Assembly (NCBI RefSeq): GCF_016808095.1
Contig: NC_068970.1
Coordinates: 36,118,630 to 36,182,629, forward strand
Length of the DNA stretch: 64,000 nucleotides
Reading direction: 5' to 3'
Origin: Vigna angularis
Lineage: Eukaryota; Streptophyta; Magnoliopsida; Fabales; Fabaceae
In this document: positions 57,706 to 64,000 of the stretch, piece after piece
How positions within the stretch are numbered: position 1 is the first letter of the stretch
Layout of the letters: the number at the start of each line of letters is the position of its first letter
Notes under the pieces: model-generated
Told to the model about the DNA's origin: nothing
Databases searched by the model: none
Seen by the model: the letters and a program-made list of their open reading frames with translations, nothing else
Position numbers and translations under genes: made by a program

Positions 57706-59114
57706 CACTAGTAAAAAAAAGGCTTTTTTAACGCGCTATATATGCCTCGATTCTACTGAAACTGAAACGTATAAAAGTGCGGTGGCATTTCAGTAATTAT
57801 TGAGTGGTTATATGCCTCGGTTATATATGAACCGATGCCTATAGATGTTACTGTCTCGAGTAGAAGGCCAACCGAGGCATATAATATGAATTTTAAATGG
57901 TTTAGATCCTGGTTTGTTGTATAACTGATGCACTTAAAGGGTTTAGACACCGGTTTTAAATATAACCGAGGTAGTACCCTTAGGTTAAAAACCAAACTCC
58001 GCCTCTCGCATCTCGCACCTCGCACTCTCGCGATTCTCACCCTTCGCCTCACGATTTCTCCTCTCCTCCAAACTCCAGCATTAGGCCGCCACCACCACCA
58101 ACCATTAGGGTCGCCGCAAGCACCGCCGTTCAACCACGTCGTTGGCCACCACGCGCAAACCCGCAAGCCGCCACCACAGCGCCTTCGTTCTCGTCCAAAC
58201 TCCATGGACACCGCGACCACCATCTTCATCTTCTCCGCCATGAGCACATCCATGGCCGTCAACCGGAGAACGCACAACCATTCCAAGTCGCGCACAACCA
58301 TCACCTGCAAAGAGGGAAACTTAAACAGATCCAGAAACAGAAACCCCTCTTCTCCACCATCGCGCCAGCCACTGCGTTTCAACCTTCTTCCATCACCATC
58401 ACCGGACTTGCAACTCTGCGACAAAAACCCTTAATCGTGCCACCGTCACCAGAATCCCTAAAGCATGTCACTGTCGTGTGCGATTAGGGTTGATGAAGTT
58501 CGCGTTTCTTCCGGAGGCGCGATTTCTAAATTGGATCCCTCCGTGATGGTTATATGGTGTTAAATCTGGTTTCTACAGGTCTGATTGTGGTTGCAGGTGG
58601 AGGCGCAATTTTGATTTAGGGCTTCCCGTTCAGTGTTCGCACATGGAGGCTCACATCCCGTCGCCATGGTCTTCCCGTTTCCAATCTCTACTTATTCTGC
58701 AGATTTTTCTGGAAGAGGCTTTGTTGGTGTTCTGCAGATTTTTCTAGACTCCTTGGATGACAAAAAAAATGGGAAAAATCAAATTTTGAAACCTATGAAG
58801 GTTCGATCACCAGCTGTTTGTTCAAAGGACTCAAAGAATTTCATGTCTCGAACCATTTCTGCTTCTTGCAAGATCAATGAGTCTCCCCCGAAAGAGAGTC
58901 CTAACTGAGCGGAACGATGACGATACCATCTGACCACCGAAAGAACTGATACTGATACTGCCTCGGTTCATTTAACCGAGTTGAATCCTAGATACCGTTT
59001 CGAGTAAAGAGAATCGAGGCGAATACTTTTTATCCCGCCTACGTATGCCTCGGTTTGAGAACCGAGATACATGGCTGAAAATAACTGGTGCCTATTCATT
59101 AATCTGTACTAGTG
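57706..59114 (+). mobile_element. CACTA-family element (copy 3), complete ends, 3-bp TSD
   Basis: Termini CACTAGTAAAAAAAAGGC and ..ATCTGTACTAGTG; TSD tta at 57703-57705 and 59115-59117. Subterminal hairpins TGCCTCGGTT..AACCGAGGCA lie in 57740-57970 and 58950-59075. The interior (57985-58910) is captured GC-rich sequence: a CT/CG-rich stretch with Pro/Arg-rich frames and, at 58633-58908, a frame including SRTISASCKINESPPKE. The sources are not recognised. No transposase, so it is mobilised in trans. This is the best-preserved member of the family also seen at 45440-47129 and 47879-49085. Confidence 0.88.
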
Positions 59115-59117
59115 TTA

Positions 59118-60158
59118 CCTCAATAAACATCATATCACAAATGATTAGTCTATTAAGACATATATAAGTAAAAACCCATTATAAAAAATATAAATATGGA
59201 CAACCACAATAAGTATAGATAAGTGATATTATCTTAACTAACTTGAGTATTGAAGTGTCATTGTACATCCTAATCACTTGTCTTATATAATAGTGAAAAG
59301 CCTAGAATACTATGGCAACTTGATGGATATATTGTGTGACAATACATTTACAACTATGCCTATTGAGAGATATCATCCCATACAATGATCAAATTATTAT
59401 ATTTTCATATGAACAAGTGGACACCAGAGGGTACATTGGCCTCTAAACAAAATTCGAGGAAGGAACATAAGTTACAAGACCATCAATGTATGATAACTCA
59501 TTGTAGACACCGACACATCTTACAATATTCTTCTTGGATATCCGTCCTTGAATATGCTTGGAGCAATCATATTTACTCCTTACCAAGTCATGAAATTCCT
59601 TTTCAAATATGACAAAGTGATAACTATACATGTGGACTAAAAGATGACAAGAGAATGTTATATGATGCACTTAAGGAGAACCCTAACAACCTCACACTAC
59701 TACTAGGCGACAATCCAAGTGTGTGAGGATGGTCACATGATTGACCTAGACCCTGTTTGAGTGATTAAACACAAATGGAGCCAAAAGAAGAAGTAATCCT
59801 TTAGTAGTTGGGGTTTGAAGGGTGAAACACCTATTTGAGGGATAACTTGACTTCTAATTAGATGCAAGTCATAACATTCATCTTGGGTAAGAATTGGGAT
59901 CTCTTCGCTTATACCCAAACACATGTTGACAAAGAAATAACTTTTTCTTTCAACAAGATTTTTTTTCTCAAACTCTTTGGTAGTGTTTGTCCACCCGAGA
60001 TAAATATTTGCTATATATGATACACACCCTAGATACATGTCAACTACTAAAGATAAGCTAATTATATGCCTATCATTGCATCACATCGCATAACATAGAA
60101 TGACCATTAACATGTTAGACCTAACAAACCTCTATTGGGACAAATGACTCTAGAATGG
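59118..60158. other. No recognisable gene
   Basis: A 101-codon minus-strand frame (60038-59733, starting MYLGCVSYIANIYLGWTNTT) has no recognised family and no supporting context; possibly a relic. Confidence 0.4.
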
Positions 60159-61409
60159 TGATAACGGTAATTCTTACCATTATTTGAGGTTCATTTTAGA
60201 GACAGAATCAACTCCCCTTAAGCTTATAACTTGCTTAATCCTCTCTTTTATCTTAGTTTTATGAATAATTGTGTTTTGGGCTACTTTGATGTAATTTCAT
60301 CTCTGATCCCTTGTTTTGTAGCTAATAATGTGCTTGGAAGAATCTCCAATAATGTATAGAGCTGAACCAACCACAAGAAGCAAGCGGATCTACAGAAAAA
60401 GAGAAAAAGATGTAGTGCAGAAAAATCAGGCCCGAGCGCCCAGGAAGGGGGCTGAGTGCCAGTCTTCGCGCATCTCTCGCGCCTGGGCGTCCTAGAAGGG
60501 GCGCTGAGCGTTGACGGTGCTGATGTGGCAGATCTGTTCTATTTAAACCTAAAACGCGAAGGGGTTTGGGTCTTTGGTGGTTTGGGGGCACAACTTCACT
60601 GTTTAGAGCTCTTGGAGGCTGCGTGAAGCATGTGGGAACATCTCCTTCTCCCTCCTTGGGTCTCCTTCTTCTTCCATCTTCCATTGTTGTAAGCTTGGAG
60701 GCTCTCCATGGAAATGGAGAGCCAAACCCATCTTGTTAGGGTTAGTTGTAGCCTTTGAATCTTGTGTAATTGTTGAATGATTTGAATATATATATGTCTT
60801 TTCTATTAATTGCTAGTATTCTTGTTTCCAATCTTAAAGCTTGCATGTAATGGGGACGTTCATAACTTGATTTTAGGGTTTCATGGGTTCTGGGGACGTA
60901 AGATGGAACCCAGAATTGAAACAAAAGTCCTTGTGGTTCATTGATTCTAGGGATGGAAGATGATTCACATATTGTCTTAGATTCTAGTTCTTAATGCGGG
61001 ATTTGGTTATTAATTAATCAAGGGATTGATAGTTAATAGGTAAAAGCCAGGCTCCTAAGTGATTAGAGTTAGAGTAATTTTGTGGATTGACTTTAGTAAT
61101 TTGATGGAAAGGAGATGAAATTGTGTATGCACAAGAGTAAATTGATGAAACCTAACCTTAGCAATGTCACTTCATATAATTTCTAGTCTATTTCATTCTT
61201 AAGTGTCTTCAAACACCAAAGTCCAAACTTGTATAGTTGAAATTTTATCTTCTTTGTACTTGCTTTTCAATTAATGTGATGATCTTGAGTCTATATGAGT
61301 TGTTAATAGTGCAATTAACTAGTATTACACGAGTCTCTTGGGAAACAATATTTGGTCTTACCATTTTATATTACTTGAACGATTTGGTACACTTGCCAAA
61401 ATCTTAACA
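60159..61409 (+). mobile_element. Solo LTR, Ty3/gypsy Tat-like
   Basis: It starts TGATAACGGTAATTCTTACC and ends ..GAACGATTTGGTACACTTGCCAAAATCTTAACA. Flanks are aatgg (60154-60158) and aaggg (61410-61414), a 4-of-5 match. A TATA-like CTATTTAAACC lies at about 60539, downstream of GC-rich words GCGCCTGGGCG and GCGCTGAGCG. The GTCTCTTGGGAAACAATA..ACGATTTGGTACACTTGCCA block is familiar from 3' LTR ends of plant Tat-like elements. There is no primer-binding site or polypurine tract beside it, so a solo LTR. Lineage inferred. Confidence 0.7.
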
Positions 61410-61414
61410 AAGGG

Positions 61415-64000
61415 TTGAATGAAATTTGAACTATATTTTCTAAAGAAACAAACTAAATCGCTTAATGCATAAGCAACATAACATGATACAAACATATTTT
61501 ATAGTGGTACACCAACAATCATGAACTGTGTTTAATTCTTCTTTAAAATAATTACTCAAAAGATTCGAGTAAACAAATATTTTGACAACAAATAGTACAC
61601 AAACCACTTCTTGTTAGACTGTCCTAAAATCTTCTTGATATAAATACCTCGTAGAAAGAAAACAAAACCATCAAAGATAACACTTTAAGCTTGCTATGTT
61701 TAATTCACAAAGTGAAGAATTTACAAAACTTTTTGCGCACCATAAAGAACAATTATCACTTTATGATCACTAGGAGATTGAAAGAATTGTAGATTGTATT
61801 TATTTTCTTCTTCTGTCTTAAGTCTTTTATATAGAATTGTAAAGTGATCTTTACATATCTTCTTTAGCTAAGACATGATCTTTGTTTCACCTGCACATGA
61901 TCTTGTACATTAATCTTTATAATTTCTTTAACTACAAGCTTGATATTAAAAGATATTGTAAAAACCATAAGATATTTGATTTTGAAGAGGACCTACCGAC
62001 CTTGTAAGAACATTGTGGATTAATATTTTCACAAAGTAAAATTTTTGCATATTGTTTGCACTAAAAAAAATTCCCCTACAACTAATTAATTTTAAAATAA
62101 AAGTGTATCAAAAATACCCTAAATGAGTGAGCCTCCACTATTCTGTTTATACACAATAGAGGCCACCACCACTATAAAAGACTATTGTGACCATTACCAT
62201 AACTTACTGGGCATCTACTATAAGAAAATTGACATTTGCTATGATCTAACTAACACAAATTAGTTAATGGTGTGACATTTACATTTCACATACTAAAAAC
62301 TACAAAACCATGAGCTTTAATTAACTAGTGTCAATTTTTGAAGGTTAACTCTAAATAACGTCAACTTAGAGTCGACAAAGCCACCACTAATGAGATTTTA
62401 TTTTAAAATTTATTATTTTTTAATGATAATCTAATTTTATTTTGCGAGGCCGATGCTAATATCAATGATTCTCATGAAAAAAATATTTTTCATAAGTGTC
62501 TCCATTATCATTCTCAACAAAAATAAACGTGTACATGAAGACAACAAAATACACACATGAATTGAATCTGTTTAAATAAATATTAATGTTAGCTTAATCT
62601 TTATTAAATTAAATAAATATTATAGATATTATATTAATCTCAACAACTTTAATACAAGCTATAAATATTAGAATAAATAAAATTATCTTCTATTTATTAA
62701 TTTTTAATTTAATTAGTATCAATTTAAGTAATGCTAATTTGATATTAATAATTTTTTTATCTACAACAAATTATTTAAAAACATAACGTTAATTAGATTG
62801 ATACGAACATTGTTTCTCTAAAAAGTATTTCTTTTAAAATACTTAACATTAATTTAACTAATATAAATATTTTTATTTGTTAAAAGAGTTTAAATTTAAC
62901 CAACTCTAACTTTTTTTATTTTGATTTGTTTCTATAAAATGTTGTGAGCTAAGTCCACACAAAGCCTTTACATTTATATTATTATATAAAATTATATAAC
63001 GAGATTATTCTCTTTTGATATACATACTTTGATTCCAATTTTACTCTATAAGTATTTTTTAAATTAAAATAATTATTTCAACAATTTTATCTTTGAAATG
63101 ACTTTTTTTTTCTTTTAATTTTAAACGTTTTTTAATTTGACAATCTTTTTTCTAAAATATAACTATTGTTTCAAACTAAAATAAATATTATAATAAAAAA
63201 TTAATATTGTCTATATTAAAATTGTAAAAATTATTTAAATTTATTTTTATGATTATAATAATAATAATAATTTTATTATATTTTTTTATCATAAAAAATA
63301 ATACATATGCAACAAACATATGTGAAATAAAAATCTTATGTTTTTTTAAGTCATTAAAAATTAATTTAAATAATCTGCTTTGACTAAACTATAACTCTAA
63401 CGACATTCTTTTTTAGATGAGTGTTTTTGTTCAAAACCTAATTGATTATTTTATTACAGTGATCCCCTCGTACTATCACATACTTAGATCCATTATATAT
63501 TAGTCTATCATGTCTTACTATATTAATCTTATGTTTCACTTTTTTTACCATGCTTTGGATGGCTGACATCTTATTGAAACTATCCAAAAACAGTGTTGTA
63601 AAACAAGCCAAAGCTTGTCAGAGACAGTTGTATTTTACAAAGGCTATGTTCTCCGATCACAAAATACAAGGATATATGCCTAATTAACAATATGATAAAG
63701 ACGGAGTTATATATTGATAACACAACTCTATTTTCTATATCTTTGCAAGACAATTACTAAAAATAAAGTCATAAGAAATGTAGTGACAATTTTGTCAATA
63801 ATTCAACCTTTTTCGTAGAAATATATCAACATTTATAAAATATGAGTATTTTTATACCATAGTGACGCGTCATTAAGTTTGGTTAAGTTATAAATTAGAA
63901 TCTCTTAATTATCATTACATGTCATTTACATTGCCAGTTAGGTTATTAAAAAGTATGGTAAGTGATATATGAGTGATAAAGAATTGTATTTATTTAATTA
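61415..64000. other. AT-rich sequence, no recognisable gene
   Basis: 61600-61900 could hold an old minus-strand LTR (CTATATAAAAGAC on the minus strand). 62215-62480 has ACTATAAGAAAATTGACATTTGC and inverted AATTAACTAGTGTCAATTT words like old CACTA-type MITE ends. None could be delimited. Confidence 0.35.

Noticed and set aside
57753..58434. Long overlapping frames on both strands (168 and 223 codons), Pro/Arg- or Gly/Trp-rich
   Set aside because: They are typical of GC-rich captured DNA read in several frames, lie inside a CACTA element and match no family I know.
60322..60684. 121-codon minus-strand frame
   Set aside because: It lies entirely within the solo LTR on its antisense strand and has no recognisable domain.

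Overview
The window looks like a repeat-dense, low-gene stretch of a plant nuclear genome. It is AT-rich, has GT-AG introns, very long (TA)n tracts, and transposons nested inside transposons. The one complete cellular gene, on the minus strand at 39919-40752, encodes a 93-residue HLH-only protein of the plant PRE/ILI1/KIDARI family in two exons. The MULE first ORF with a PB1-like N-terminus, the CACTA subterminal repeats and the LTR types suggest a dicot, probably a phaseoloid legume such as Vigna or Phaseolus. The species is inference.

Layout. At 1-67 is the 5' end of an unrecognised minus-strand gene, with a telo-box and a palindromic G-box upstream. A deleted Mutator-like element (MULE) fills 607-4748, with ~230-bp terminal inverted repeats and a perfect 9-bp target-site duplication (TSD). 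From 5 to 11 kb are old LTR-like relics. From 12.5 to 20.9 kb a minus-strand hAT transposase is scattered in three blocks. An LTR with many GACCGAACGGTC-like motifs splits it at 13.3-16.0 kb, and a compound block splits it at 16.7-20.0 kb (a GC-rich captured segment, an LTR-like relic and a CACTA element). A solo LTR at 22.6-24.8 kb belongs to the same family as the 13.3-16.0 kb LTR. A dead CACTA second ORF at 24.9-26.7 kb carries a 610-bp hAT MITE with a perfect 8-bp TSD. A Pack-MULE at 29714-31544 (perfect 9-bp TSD) carries pieces of three different cellular genes: a cytochrome P450, a PYL abscisic-acid receptor and a C2H2 zinc-finger protein.

The most layered locus is 32194-39014: a hAT-type element contains a Ty1/copia element, which contains a 1.9-kb solo LTR. 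Duplicated flanking bases can be read at each level. The PRE-like gene follows. Between 45.0 and 59.1 kb lie an RNase H relic, three members of one CACTA family whose ends carry TGCCTCGGTT/AACCGAGGCA hairpins, a duplicated segment (50.93-52.75 kb against 55.82-56.35 kb), and another CACTA with an Ulp1-like second ORF. One copy of the duplicated segment preserves the empty site of a MITE present in the other. A 1.25-kb solo LTR lies at 60159-61409, followed by AT-rich sequence with no recognisable gene.

Nothing here forms a pathway. Every transposon coding region I could read carries a stop, frameshift or deletion. The informative content is the insertion history, the gene capture, and one small growth regulator gene. 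I found no tRNA, rRNA, CRISPR array or virus-derived gene other than the copia element.
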